Of a DNA stretch of 64,000 bases, positions 16,839 to 25,742 are shown one piece after another. A program made the translations under genes and the position numbers. Position 1 is the first letter of the stretch. The number at the start of each line of letters is the position of its first letter. This DNA is from JAUIJL01 sp965366625 (GTDB lineage Bacteria; Acidobacteriota; Thermoanaerobaculia; Multivoradales; J023). The stretch covers positions 1 through 64,000 of the forward strand of contig CBDUGP010000010.1 in assembly GCA_965366625.1 (NCBI GenBank), written 5' to 3'. The notes beneath the pieces were generated by a model. The model made no database searches and was not told the DNA's origin. It saw only the letters and a list, made by a program, of their open reading frames with translations.

Positions 16839-18674
16839 GTGCCGAATCAGCTCCGCCAAGATATACGTAACCTTGCCATTATCGCCCATGTCGACCATGG
16901 AAAAACCACGCTGGTCGACGCAATGCTTTGGCAAAGCGGGATTTTTCGCGACAATCAACAAGTCGCTGAACGGGTCATGGACTCCATCGACCTCGAGCGG
17001 GAAAAGGGCATTACCATCATGTCCAAAAATACCGCCATCGCCTATAAGGACAACCGCATCAATATCGTCGACACCCCCGGCCACGCGGATTTCGGTGGCG
17101 AGGTAGAGCGGGTTCTCAAAATGGTGGACGGCGTGCTGCTTTTGGTCGATGCCGCCGAGGGGCCGATGCCCCAAACCCGCTTCGTACTGCGCAAGGCCCT
17201 CGAGGCCAAGCTCAAACCGATTGTGGTGATCAACAAAATTGACCGGCACGACGCCCGCGCCGCCGAAGTGCTGGACGAGGTCTACGATCTGTTCATCGAG
17301 CTCGGAGCCGACGACGCCCTGCTCGAATTCCCGGTTTTCTACGCCAATGCCAAAGCCGGAACTTGCCGTACCGAAGAAGAAGGCGAGGATCAAAACCTGG
17401 CGCCATTGATGGAAGAGATCTTGCGCTCCATTCCGGCGCCGTCCTTCGACCCCGAAGCGCCGTTGCAATTCCAGGTCACGACCCTCGACTACGACAACTT
17501 CCTCGGCCGCATGGTGATCGGCCGAATTCACAACGGCCGGATGTTCCGCAACCAGCAGGTTGCCCGGGTCGGCCACAGCGCTGAGATCGAAACCGTCAAA
17601 GTTTCAGCGTTGCTGGGATACGACGGACTGAACCGAGTGCAGATCGAGGAGGCCGGACCCGGCGACATCATCGCTGTGGTCGGTCTCGACGAGGCTTCGA
17701 TCGGTGACACCTTGACCTCGATCGAGGATCCGCGGCCCTTGCCTCCGATCCAAGTGGACGAGCCCACCATCACCATGTCCTTCGGCATCAACGATGCACC
17801 CTTCTCGGGTCTCGAAGGCAAACACGTGACATCGAGGAAGCTCAAGGAGCGTCTCGCCAAAGAAACCCTGAGCAATGTTTCGATTCGGGTCGAGGACACC
17901 GATTCCCCCGAGGTCTTCCAGGTCTCCGGTCGAGGTGAGCTGCAGCTGGCGATTCTGATCGAAATGATGCGCCGTGAGGATTTCGAGCTGACCGTCGGCA
18001 AGCCGGACGTGGTGACCAAGGAAATCGCCGGCAAAATCCACGAACCCATGGAGCTGTTGACCATCGACACTCCGGAGGATTTCGTCGGTGTGCTGACCCA
18101 AAAGCTGGCACCGCGCAAAGGCCGGGTCAAAAATATGGTGAATTACGGCTCAGGTCGGGTGCGCCTCGAATTCCGCATTCCGTCGCGCGGTTTGATCGGC
18201 TTCCGCAACGAGTTCCTCACCGACACCCGGGGTGAAGGCATCATGCACCAGCTCTTCGACGGCTGGGAGCCGTGGCAAGGAGAAATTCCCCACCGCGGGA
18301 CCGGCTCTCTGGTGGCGGACCGCAAAGGAAAAGCCACCTCCCACGCCATTGAGGCGCTCCAGCCCCGTGGCACCCTGCTGATCGGCCCCGGGACCGAGGT
18401 CTACGAGGGCATGATCGTGGGTGAGCACGCCCGAGCCAACGACCTCGACGTCAACATCACCAAAGAAAAGAAGCTCAACAACATCCGCTCCTCCACCGCC
18501 GAGGAATACGAGCGGCTGATTCCGCCGCGCAAGATGAGCCTGGAACAAGCCCTCGAATTCATCAAAGAGGACGAGGCCGTGGAGATCACCCCGATGGGCG
18601 TGCGCTTGCGCAAGAGAAACCTCAACGCCACGCTCCGGAAGTCCGAGGCCAGGAAGAAAAAGAGAATCGAATAG
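16839..18674 (+). CDS. typA: Ribosome-associated GTPase TypA/BipA
   Basis: A 611-residue translational GTPase that assists 50S subunit assembly and stress or low-temperature growth. I chose the GTG at 16839, which has GGAGG six bases upstream and begins directly with PNQLRQDIRNLAIIAHVDHG; the longer open frame to 16458 adds only non-conserved sequence. The P-loop is AHVDHGKTT (16-24), followed by EREKGITIMSKN, DTPGHADF and NKID. The EF-G-like domains III and V and the TypA-specific C-terminal domain follow (GTEVYEGMIVGEHARANDLD, LNNIRSS). Length matches E. coli BipA (607). Downstream gene spacing (93 bp) suggests its own transcript. Confidence 0.95.
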   Translation: MPNQLRQDIRNLAIIAHVDHGKTTLVDAMLWQSGIFRDNQQVAERVMDSIDLEREKGITIMSKNTAIAYKDNRINIVDTPGHADFGGEVERVLKMVDGVLLLVDAAEGPMPQTRFVLRKALEAKLKPIVVINKIDRHDARAAEVLDEVYDLFIELGADDALLEFPVFYANAKAGTCRTEEEGEDQNLAPLMEEILRSIPAPSFDPEAPLQFQVTTLDYDNFLGRMVIGRIHNGRMFRNQQVARVGHSAEIETVKVSALLGYDGLNRVQIEEAGPGDIIAVVGLDEASIGDTLTSIEDPRPLPPIQVDEPTITMSFGINDAPFSGLEGKHVTSRKLKERLAKETLSNVSIRVEDTDSPEVFQVSGRGELQLAILIEMMRREDFELTVGKPDVVTKEIAGKIHEPMELLTIDTPEDFVGVLTQKLAPRKGRVKNMVNYGSGRVRLEFRIPSRGLIGFRNEFLTDTRGEGIMHQLFDGWEPWQGEIPHRGTGSLVADRKGKATSHAIEALQPRGTLLIGPGTEVYEGMIVGEHARANDLDVNITKEKKLNNIRSSTAEEYERLIPPRKMSLEQALEFIKEDEAVEITPMGVRLRKRNLNATLRKSEARKKKRIE

Positions 18675-18767
18675 TAGTCGGCGCGGGTCGGCCGAAAAAC
18701 GAGTCTGCGAGTTCGGAAGGGCAACTCAGCGATTGGATCAAAAACCGGTCTGACGTAGCATAGGGCC

Positions 18768-19955
18768 ATGAGCGCAGATCAATCGAATGACCGATCCCAC
18801 ACCCGTCTAATAGCCGCCTGCGGCGCCACCGAGTCCGAGGTCGAAGAGCTACAGGCCTATAACGAGAACCTATTCGATCTCGCCAAGCTGGACGAAGGCC
18901 TGCGCTTTCCCCTCGACGACGAGCCGTTCGTTGAATGCTGGAGTCGTTGGGTTGAAGAAGCCCAACGGGAAGGCGCCATCAGCGCCTTGCGCAAGTACTT
19001 GCCCCAATTGCACTTCCCGATCGAGGAAGGGGTCAGCAAATGGCCCGCGTACCGTCGTGCCACTTTGCAGGGCGCGGATCCGGCGGGGTTCGAGGAAGCC
19101 ACCGGTTTAGAGCTCGAGGACGAGCAATCCGTGGAACTCGAGCTATATGCCGGCGCCGCCGGCCGGGTGCCGGTTTTTAGGCTCAAAGGACGCTCCCAAT
19201 TTTCGACCATGGTCAAAGCCCTCGGACGCCGAAACGAGCCGTCGGATATTCCCGACTCCATGGGCGCCTTGATGATTGTGGGTTTCAACAATTGGCACCG
19301 CATTCGTGAACTCAAGAAAAAGTGGCACCAGCAAGATGAGGCGGAACGGCAACAGCCGACTTGGAACGAGGCGTTCGCTGAGATCCGAAAACACCCCGAA
19401 CTCTATCAAGACAGATTCATGCTCTTGTCGGACGGCCCTTATAGCGCGGTGCCTGCCGCGGATCTCGGTCTCGAAGAACAAGAGTGGCGTGCCAAATCCT
19501 TCATCATTCGACGTGATCACGAATGCGCCCACTACTTTACCCGTCGCCTATTCGGCTCGATGCGCAACAACCTGCTCGACGAGCTGATAGCAGATTACGC
19601 AGGCATCGTCGCCGCTGAAGGAAGGTATCGGGCGGACTGGTTCCTGCGATTCATCGGCCTCGACACCTACCCCGACTACCGCGAAGGCGGACGCCTGGAT
19701 CTTTATCGAGGAGATCCCCCTCTCTCAGACGGCGCTTTCAAAGTCCTACACACCTTGGTGGTCCGAGCCGCAGAGCATCTCGAGCAAGTGGACCATGCGG
19801 TGCTTCCCAAGAGCGACCGTAGCCCGGGTCTCCAGGCGACGGTGATCGCTGCTTTGGCCTCTATGCGAATCGACGAGCTGGCTTCCGACTCCGGCCCCGA
19901 ACTCTTGGACCGCCGCATCGCCGACCTTCGGGCCAAGCTCTCCGCTTCGGTCTGA
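18768..19955 (+). CDS. HExxH-containing protein of the DUF7005 type
   Basis: A 395-residue soluble protein without signal peptide. Residues 251-255 read HECAH, a zincin HExxH motif, inside RRDHECAHYFTRRLFGSMRN. Glu272 lies 17 residues after the motif in LLDELIADYAGIVAAEGRY and could be the third zinc ligand, as in gluzincins. The overall sequence reminds me of the family annotated DUF7005, for which no activity is known; the family name is from memory and should be searched. The N-terminal ~150 residues are acidic and helical. The gene stands alone between typA and the convergent pyrE. A metal-dependent peptidase function is inferred from the motif only. Confidence 0.65.
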   Translation: MSADQSNDRSHTRLIAACGATESEVEELQAYNENLFDLAKLDEGLRFPLDDEPFVECWSRWVEEAQREGAISALRKYLPQLHFPIEEGVSKWPAYRRATLQGADPAGFEEATGLELEDEQSVELELYAGAAGRVPVFRLKGRSQFSTMVKALGRRNEPSDIPDSMGALMIVGFNNWHRIRELKKKWHQQDEAERQQPTWNEAFAEIRKHPELYQDRFMLLSDGPYSAVPAADLGLEEQEWRAKSFIIRRDHECAHYFTRRLFGSMRNNLLDELIADYAGIVAAEGRYRADWFLRFIGLDTYPDYREGGRLDLYRGDPPLSDGAFKVLHTLVVRAAEHLEQVDHAVLPKSDRSPGLQATVIAALASMRIDELASDSGPELLDRRIADLRAKLSASV

Positions 19956-19983
19956 GTATCTATTTATTCAGCTTTGAGGCCCA

Positions 19984-20709
19984 TCAAGGCTCTTCGTAGG
20001 AGAGTCCTCTCAATTGGTGCCACGCTTTGGGATCGCGGAAGTAATCGTCACACGAGGAGCGCTCCCCATCGCTCAGCAGCGCGGCCGAATGCCCCGCTGC
20101 AAATGCGGTGGTGCGATCACAAACCGAATACAGGGCCACGTTGCGGCCGGCCAATAGATCGCCCCCACCCTGTTGTCGATCGAAGAGCACGAGGGCATCG
20201 GTAATTTCTCCTCCGACTTCCTTCACGGCGTCCAAGAAACCCAGCTTCGATCCACCGTCCGTGATCAGGTCTTCCACCAATAGAACCCGAGCCCCTGGCT
20301 TCAATTCGCCCTCGACCCGGGATCCGGTACCGTAAGCCTTGGGTTGCTTGCGGATGTAGATGAACGGGGCAGACAAAGCAGAGGCCAAGTAGGCACCATA
20401 CGGTATTCCGGCGGTCTCACCCCCGGCCACAACGTCGAAACGAGCGCCCTTACGTTCGAGCATCATGGCAGCTGTAGCGTTGTACAAGCGCATGAACGAA
20501 GGATTGGAAACCACCCTTCGGCAATCGATGTAAATCGGACTCGAATTGCCGGACGCCAATCGAAACGGCTCGTCGGCGCTGACGCGGATCGCCCGGCTCT
20601 CCCAAAGGTGCAAGGCCACTGCTTGACGAAGACGAGAAAGGATGGGGCCGGTCAGCCGGTCGCGCAGCTGCTCGCCCAATTCGTCCCGCGACACATTAGA
20701 ATTTTCCAT
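19984..20709 (-). CDS. pyrE: Orotate phosphoribosyltransferase
   Basis: A 241-residue enzyme converting orotate and PRPP to OMP in pyrimidine synthesis. The PRPP-binding loop is VEDLITDGGSK (145-155). The FRLASGNSSPIYIDCRR segment (49-65) is the OPRT N-terminal signature, and VVAGGETAGIPYG and YIRKQPKAYGTG supply the catalytic-loop lysines. Start: ATG at 20707-20709 with GGAGGAACC directly upstream; the longer frame to 20778 adds nothing conserved. It is slightly longer than E. coli PyrE (213) because of N- and C-terminal extensions, as in alphaproteobacterial-type OPRTs. No other pyr gene adjoins it. Confidence 0.92.
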   Translation of the reverse strand: MENSNVSRDELGEQLRDRLTGPILSRLRQAVALHLWESRAIRVSADEPFRLASGNSSPIYIDCRRVVSNPSFMRLYNATAAMMLERKGARFDVVAGGETAGIPYGAYLASALSAPFIYIRKQPKAYGTGSRVEGELKPGARVLLVEDLITDGGSKLGFLDAVKEVGGEITDALVLFDRQQGGGDLLAGRNVALYSVCDRTTAFAAGHSAALLSDGERSSCDDYFRDPKAWHQLRGLSYEEP

Positions 20710-20996
20710 GGTTCCTCCAACACACTGCCTTAGCTGCTTTACTGACCTACCGGCTCTTCGGCACCCGTCCAGGCTCATGGGTCCCGTAACCAGAAATCAG
20801 CTCTCTCATCCATGCATTCTCAGAAATCTGATCTTCTTCTAACACACCCCCAGCTCCATTCCCAGACCACCCACTCATGTTACCCAACTCATGTTTAGCC
20901 ACACTGCTTTAGCCACACGGCCGGTGACGGCCTCCGACATGTTCTCGACTTGCAGCTCGCAAATTTCTGCAAAGTTGTCGACAAACAGCCGACCCT
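20710..20996. other. Divergent spacer upstream of pyrE
   Basis: AT-richer than its surroundings, with no gene seen. It presumably holds the pyrE promoter, but no convincing -35/-10 pair stands out. Confidence 0.3.
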
Positions 20997-21176
20997 TTAA
21001 CAGGCTGTGGGGGAAGTCTCGCGCCGGCGAGAGCTGCGAATTTTTCGTCGAATCGAGGCGTGAAAACCGCAGGCGATTCGGGAATCGTCGAGGTTTTCCA
21101 ACGAAGAGTCGGCGGAAAAGGCCGGGCCGCGCAGGCGCGCTCGCAGCGTGATGAGACTTTTGCCACAGCCTGTTAA
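20997..21176. mobile_element. MITE-like element with 24-bp terminal inverted repeats
   Basis: A 180-bp segment whose ends are inverted repeats: 20997-21020 pairs with 21153-21176 at 21 of 24 positions. Each end begins with TTAACAGGCTGTGG. A second inner pair (GCTGCGA / TCGCAGC) follows. There is no room for a transposase. The left end matches a partial copy at 31273-31314 over about 40 bp and a 17-bp trace at 1857-1873. This fits a non-autonomous, dispersed element. Confidence 0.7.
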
Positions 21177-21197
21177 CCTCAGCTCCAGATACACCTT

Positions 21198-21248
21198 ATA
21201 ATCTTTGGTGCATCATCATCCTTGGTGCACCATAATCCTTGGTGCACC
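21198..21248. repeat. Three 17-bp tandem repeats, each with a GGTGCACC palindrome
   Basis: Units at 21198-21214, 21215-21231 and 21232-21248 follow ATAATCCTTGGTGCACC, with two substitutions in unit 1 and one in unit 2. Units 2 and 3 contain the perfect 8-bp palindrome GGTGCACC. The array ends 103 bp before the TPR gene and could be a multi-site operator, but a simple repeat expansion is equally possible. Confidence 0.7.
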
Positions 21249-21351
21249 ATGCCGATTCGACGCAGATCCAAATTGCCCTAGCCAATCTATGCTGCCGTGC
21301 TATAATGCGCTCGATTCGTCCAAACCAGTGTCCGGGAGGTTCGACTGACCC

Positions 21352-22266
21352 ATGAGCTGCCATCCAAACGAGCTACACCAAGCCTATGAATCTCTTCGCG
21401 AAGAGATCATGGTTCAGATCACCAGCGGCGAGCTAGACCACGCTCTCGAGCTCAGTGATCAAGCCCTCGAACTGGCCCGACAGACAGAAGACCCCCATCT
21501 GATCGACAGCGCACTTTGCAATCGTGCCGGATTGTTGGTCGCTCGCGGTGAGGGGGAAGGGGTCGCCGGCGAGCTTCGCCGCATTCTGATGCGAAGCCCG
21601 GAATCCGTCGTCCGTTTTCAAGCTGCCTACGCCTTGTGCATGTTTCACGAGCACCAAGAAGACCTGGAAAAGAGCCGGTTCTATTCCCAAACCGCATTGC
21701 GTTATGCCGAGCTACACGGCGACCCGGCTTCCCTGGCCACTGCCCACAATCGTGTGGCAAATCTGAACTTGCTGGCCAGCTACTTCGAGCCGGCGCTTGA
21801 AAGCTACCTCAAGGCCCTGGAGCTTCAAGGGTTCGAGCCGAGTCTGGAGACCGCCAAGATTCTTTCCAATACGGGCTACTGCCAAGCCGTTCTAGGGAAA
21901 TTCGGACCGGCTTTCGGCTCCCTCACCCGTAGCCTGCGAATGTTGCGCCACCTACGCGCCGAGCACTGGCTGCACCGCCCGATGCTCGGCATGAGCTACA
22001 CCTATTTAGAAGTGGGCCGGTACGACCGAGCTGCACGATATGCCCTCAAGGCTTTGGAAAACGCCGAAACCGGCGGTCCTTACCACGACACCCATGTCAA
22101 AAACGCTCTCTATTTGCTCGGCGAGGCCGAGAAGCTGCGCGGTGACGAGGCTGCGGCTTATGAATGCTTCACCCACCTGCAACAACGGTTCTACCCTGAG
22201 CAGCCCGCGATCGTCGATGTTCTCCTGGCGACAGACATCCGCAAACTGATCAATTTGATGGCTTGA
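21352..22266 (+). CDS. Tetratricopeptide-repeat protein
   Basis: A 304-residue soluble protein made almost entirely of TPR-like helix pairs, for example ALELSDQALELARQTEDPHL, LEKSRFYSQTALRYAELHGD, FEPALESYLKALELQG and YDRAARYALKALENAE. There is no signal peptide, catalytic motif or DNA-binding domain. It ends two bases before the ATG of the next gene (stop TGA 22264-22266, ATG 22269), so the two are almost certainly co-translated. A scaffold or partner-binding role is likely; the partner may be the secreted protein encoded next. An upstream array of GGTGCACC repeats may regulate it. Confidence 0.75.
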   Translation: MSCHPNELHQAYESLREEIMVQITSGELDHALELSDQALELARQTEDPHLIDSALCNRAGLLVARGEGEGVAGELRRILMRSPESVVRFQAAYALCMFHEHQEDLEKSRFYSQTALRYAELHGDPASLATAHNRVANLNLLASYFEPALESYLKALELQGFEPSLETAKILSNTGYCQAVLGKFGPAFGSLTRSLRMLRHLRAEHWLHRPMLGMSYTYLEVGRYDRAARYALKALENAETGGPYHDTHVKNALYLLGEAEKLRGDEAAAYECFTHLQQRFYPEQPAIVDVLLATDIRKLINLMA

Positions 22267-22268
22267 TT

Positions 22269-23747
22269 ATGGATACCACTAAGCAAACCTCCCCGATTCC
22301 GAGTTCACCCCACCATTCCAGGCCCGCTCGTCTCTCGTGGCGGCCGAGGTCCCTTCAAGCCACCTTAATCTCGCTGATTCTGACGGCTTTGGTCTCGGTG
22401 TTGCCGGCAGCCGCGATCGGCCCCGACAGCGTTCTGAGCAATTCGGGCGATATCGTCCGCGTTCGCACCGGCTCCTACGGCGAACTCTTCCCCAACGGCG
22501 ACGAGTCCATCAATCCAGCCCACAAAGTGTTGGCCCTAGATTTTGAGTATGAAGCCGGCGCAGAGCGCCATCTCGTGCCTTTCACAGAAAGTTGGCGTCC
22601 TGAGCGTTACCCCACGGTGGCGTATGACAGCCGCAACGACGCAGTCATCCTATTTTGGGTCTCGGGCGCTGCGGACGGCACCTGGAGCATGGAACTGACC
22701 TCTTTTCGAGACGGTGAGTGGCAGCAGAGCGCCAACATCAAGTCCAACAACGCCGCGGTCTTCATCGAAGGGATTCCCAAGGTCACCGTCACCTCGGACG
22801 ATTTCTTCCTCGACTTGGGGGAAGGTCTCGAACCGTTGGAAACCCGACGCACAACCTTCCACGTGGTCTGGCACCAAGGCGATGACGTCCACTACGCACC
22901 TCTATCGTTCGTCGACGGCGCCTTCGTTGGCTGGAGCGAGGCCCTCTCTCTGACCAAGCTGGCGTACTTTGCCCAGCAGGGGCAAAACGGCGATCAGCTG
23001 CCGGAGGGATTCCTGCCCGACAATTTGGCGGGGTCCTTCAGCATCAGCCCCGCCCCGGATCCCAACGCGGTCACCATTACTTTGACGGATTCCGACACGG
23101 GACGATTGTCCACCCTCAAGATCGAGGAGACTCCCATGAGCTTGGCTCATCTGGCGAGTCGTGTGCGAGAGGACATCATGGGACATGTCGGCTCGTACTC
23201 TCCTCTGGACTTGGAAGCACTGGCCGACTTCATCCGCTCCGACATCATCTTCATCGGTGCCAAAATCCGGCTACATCCGACCGTCGGGCGTTATATCGCC
23301 GACGAAATCGCCGGTTGGCTGCTCGCCAACGGTACTTCCTATGGAACCGACCTCGCGACTTTGAGCACCGACGCTTGGCAGGAAACCCTCGATGCGGGAG
23401 CGTCGATCTACGCCAAGTCCCTGGGAACGATGTCAGTGGACGACGAGCAAGCTCTCGAAATCGTGGATCCGGACGCCTCCCCGGAGAATCTCCAGAAACT
23501 ACGGGAACTCGTTCGAATCACTTTGCCCGCGAGCTTCGAAGCTCCGACGGTAGGCGAGGGCGACACCAACATCTACACCTCCGCAGACAACCACTCAATG
23601 CTGGTGGCTTGGAAGGCAGCCGAGAGCGATACCATCCACTACGTTGAGAACCTAGGCTCTGGCTGGACCGAATCCAAGTCCCTCAGGCTGACCGAAGAAC
23701 TCACCGAGTCACAAGCTCACGACTTGCTGCAACGTAAAATTCGCTGA
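22269..23747 (+). CDS. Secreted protein of unknown function
   Basis: About 492 residues. A long basic N-region is followed by a hydrophobic core (LISLILTALVSVLPAAAIG, ~37-55), consistent with a signal peptide cleaved after ALPAAA-like sequence. The mature N-terminal half has beta-propeller-like short strands (YPTVAYDSRNDAVILFW, FHVVWHQGDDVHYAPLSF, SMLVAWKAAESDTIHYVENL) as in sialidase/WD-like blades. A helical insert sits at ~290-400. I do not recognise a named family. Translationally coupled to the TPR gene upstream; a strong terminator follows 40 bp after the stop. Confidence 0.6.
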   Translation: MDTTKQTSPIPSSPHHSRPARLSWRPRSLQATLISLILTALVSVLPAAAIGPDSVLSNSGDIVRVRTGSYGELFPNGDESINPAHKVLALDFEYEAGAERHLVPFTESWRPERYPTVAYDSRNDAVILFWVSGAADGTWSMELTSFRDGEWQQSANIKSNNAAVFIEGIPKVTVTSDDFFLDLGEGLEPLETRRTTFHVVWHQGDDVHYAPLSFVDGAFVGWSEALSLTKLAYFAQQGQNGDQLPEGFLPDNLAGSFSISPAPDPNAVTITLTDSDTGRLSTLKIEETPMSLAHLASRVREDIMGHVGSYSPLDLEALADFIRSDIIFIGAKIRLHPTVGRYIADEIAGWLLANGTSYGTDLATLSTDAWQETLDAGASIYAKSLGTMSVDDEQALEIVDPDASPENLQKLRELVRITLPASFEAPTVGEGDTNIYTSADNHSMLVAWKAAESDTIHYVENLGSGWTESKSLRLTEELTESQAHDLLQRKIR

Positions 23748-23788
23748 GTTCTGCGGGTCCTCGATGGGGCCGGAAACTCACCAATTCG

Positions 23789-23824
23789 AGAACCGGCTTG
23801 CTGCCAGTAAGCCGGTTCTTTTTG
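23789..23824 (+). terminator. Rho-independent terminator
   Basis: A perfect 11-bp stem (AGAACCGGCTT / AAGCCGGTTCT) with a 9-base loop and a run of five T. It ends the TPR/secreted-protein operon. The remaining bases to 24047 hold no gene. Confidence 0.9.
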
Positions 23825-24047
23825 TGTCGCAGCGATGCGTCATCGAGCCAGTAGGCGGGGTTTTTCTTCTCATCGAAAGGCAGGATTAACAGCTTCTTAG
23901 GCTTTTTGATCCATAATCCTCATATACAAATGGGGGGAATGAAACATACAATCTCCTCTTCTGTCTGGGTTTTGCGATTCGCAGGCCCAATCGTCTACCG
24001 TCGTCTGCTCTTGCAGTTCGGCACTCTCAATCCCTTGGAGATTTGTT

Positions 24048-24359
24048 ATGAAAAAGATGTGGATCCTGACCATCGCACTGATCGCTCTGGCCGCCGTTGG
24101 CTCGCTCTACGCGGTCTCGGTCGACTCGGCCCAAGTCGCGGTGTCCTCGATGGACGCAGTCACCGCCGGCATCGCCGGTCTACCCACCACGGTGCTCGAC
24201 CAGCTCTCCAACGAGGCCGCCGGCTGCATCCGCCCGGACATCTACTGCCTCGACGTCTATGATCCGGTCACTTGCAGCGATGGCGTGACCTACTCCAACG
24301 CCTGTTACGCCTACCTCGCTTGCGCTACCGGCTGCACCGGAGGCGGATCCCAATCCTGA
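24048..24359 (+). CDS. Small secreted Kazal-type protease-inhibitor-like protein
   Basis: A 103-residue protein with a signal peptide (MKKMWILTIALIALAAVGSL). The mature C-terminal half has six cysteines (60, 67, 76, 86, 92, 96). The stretch YDPVTCSDGVTYSNAC is a clear Kazal motif (consensus PVCGSDGxTYxNxC), with the third Cys shifted by one residue. Kazal domains inhibit serine proteases by presenting a loop that starts around the second Cys. The start has GGAG upstream (CTTGGAGATTTGTT). It is a single gene between two terminator-like hairpins. Bacterial Kazal proteins are uncommon; inhibition of a self or prey protease is inferred, not shown. Confidence 0.75.
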   Translation: MKKMWILTIALIALAAVGSLYAVSVDSAQVAVSSMDAVTAGIAGLPTTVLDQLSNEAAGCIRPDIYCLDVYDPVTCSDGVTYSNACYAYLACATGCTGGGSQS

Positions 24360-24388
24360 TAACGGTAGCTTTCTAGCTATGGATTCTC

Positions 24389-24443
24389 GAGGCCCGAGGG
24401 CTCGTGGGACTGCGGTCCCAGGGGGTCTCGGGCCTCAATCGTT
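24389..24443 (+). terminator. Probable terminator after the Kazal gene
   Basis: A 10-bp stem, GAGGCCCGAG (24389-24398) with CTCGGGCCTC (24427-24436), encloses an inner hairpin (TGGGAC / GTCCCA). The T-run is weak (ATCGTTTTCG), so efficiency is uncertain. Confidence 0.6.
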
Positions 24444-24548
24444 TTCGTCGAGATTCACCCACATTCGCCTACACAAGGCTTCCTTTCCCTTGTAGGCTCG
24501 GTCTGATGTCACTTCACTGAAACCTCTCGTCCCGCAAAGGGAGTTTGA

Positions 24549-25484
24549 ATGAATAAGCAAACTGTCATCATCACCGGCGGCGCCGGGTTTATCGGCTCGC
24601 ACATCGCCGACGCCTACTTGGATCAGGGTTGGAAGGTCCACATTCTGGACGACATGAGCGGCGGGCGTAGGGAAAACGTACCGCAGCAATCCAAGCTCCA
24701 TGAGCTGGATATTCGAAGCGCTGAAGCCGCCCAGCTGATTGAAGATGTCGCACCCCAAGTGCTGGTGCACCAAGCGGCTCAAATGGATGTTAGGCGCTCT
24801 GTGGCCGACCCGAGCTTTGACGCCGACGTCAATATTCGCGGCACCCTCAACCTGCTGGAAGCTTGCCGGCGGGCTGCCGTTCAGCAGGTCGTATTCGCCT
24901 CCACTGGCGGCGCGATCTACGGTGAGCAAGACGTATTTCCTGCCGATGAGGACCATCCCCAAAGGCCGGTCTCCCCCTATGGCGTCTCAAAGCTCTCTGT
25001 CGAGCGCTATCTCTTCTTCTACCACCAGGCTTATGGCCTCGACGTCACCTGCTTGCGCTATGCCAACGTCTACGGCGAGCGTCAGAATCCCCACGGCGAA
25101 GCCGGAGTCGTGGCCATCTTCCTAAAACGCCTACTTTCAGGTCAGCCTTGCAAGATCAACGGAGATGGCTTGCAAACCCGTGACTACGTGCACGTCTCCG
25201 ATGTCGTTCGCGCCAATCTGGCCGCCGTCGGAAGCCGAGGCTTCCGCACCTACAACGTGGGCACGGGCAAAGAGACGACCGTCGTAGAACTCTTTGAACG
25301 ACTGGCGGAAGCAGTAGGGGTCGACCAAAAAGCTTCCCACGGGCCGGGAATGCCCGGCGAACAGAGACGCTCCGTCATCACCCCTGGACGCATTCAACAA
25401 GATCTCGAAGTTCCCGAGCCCCTATCGCTGGAAGAAGGATTTGCCCGCACCGCCGCCTGGTTCAGAGATCGAACATCTTCCTGA
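24549..25484 (+). CDS. NAD-dependent sugar-nucleotide epimerase (UDP-glucose 4-epimerase-like)
   Basis: A 311-residue extended short-chain dehydrogenase. The Rossmann motif is TGGAGFIGSH (9-18). The catalytic YxxxK is Tyr144-Lys148 in SPYGVSKLSVERYL, preceded by the Ser/Thr of VFASTGGAIYGE. YANVYGERQNPHGEAGVVAIF and RDYVHVSDVVRANL are typical of compact GalE-type epimerases. It would interconvert UDP-Glc/UDP-Gal or the N-acetylated forms, feeding surface glycans; the exact sugar cannot be decided. It is encoded alone, after the Kazal gene terminator. Confidence 0.85.
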   Translation: MNKQTVIITGGAGFIGSHIADAYLDQGWKVHILDDMSGGRRENVPQQSKLHELDIRSAEAAQLIEDVAPQVLVHQAAQMDVRRSVADPSFDADVNIRGTLNLLEACRRAAVQQVVFASTGGAIYGEQDVFPADEDHPQRPVSPYGVSKLSVERYLFFYHQAYGLDVTCLRYANVYGERQNPHGEAGVVAIFLKRLLSGQPCKINGDGLQTRDYVHVSDVVRANLAAVGSRGFRTYNVGTGKETTVVELFERLAEAVGVDQKASHGPGMPGEQRRSVITPGRIQQDLEVPEPLSLEEGFARTAAWFRDRTSS

Positions 25485-25559
25485 TACCAAGTGGTCGCCT
25501 CGGCCTGGAGACAAGGCACTTTTTCCAAGATCTGAGGACCGTCCCTACGGTCCCCGACC

Positions 25560-25742
25560 TGTGGAAATACCTGTGGAAAACTCGGTGGAAAAGCGCCCTT
25601 TCAGAAAACCGGGTTTTCGCCTTCAAAAATCCACGGACAAACTCTACAGCTCTCCGCAAACCTCTGAAATCAAACGCCTTATGCAAACTAGCACGAGATT
25701 ATCCGTCGGCCGGAAGCGGCAGGTCAGCCTAAGTTTTCCACA
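25560..25742. promoter_or_regulatory. Cluster of DnaA-box-like nonamers
   Basis: TGTGGAAAT (25560), TGTGGAAAA (25572) and GGTGGAAAA (25584) are spaced exactly 12 bp apart. TTTTCCACA follows at 25734. Two of them (25572 and 25734) fit the DnaA-box consensus TTWTNCACA on one strand or the other. The spacer (25485-25807) is AT-richer than its flanks and contains no gene. Replication-origin or DnaA-titration function is only a possibility. Confidence 0.4.

Noticed and set aside
16671..17576. Minus-strand open frame opposite typA
   Set aside because: A shadow of the conserved typA coding sequence, with no motif.
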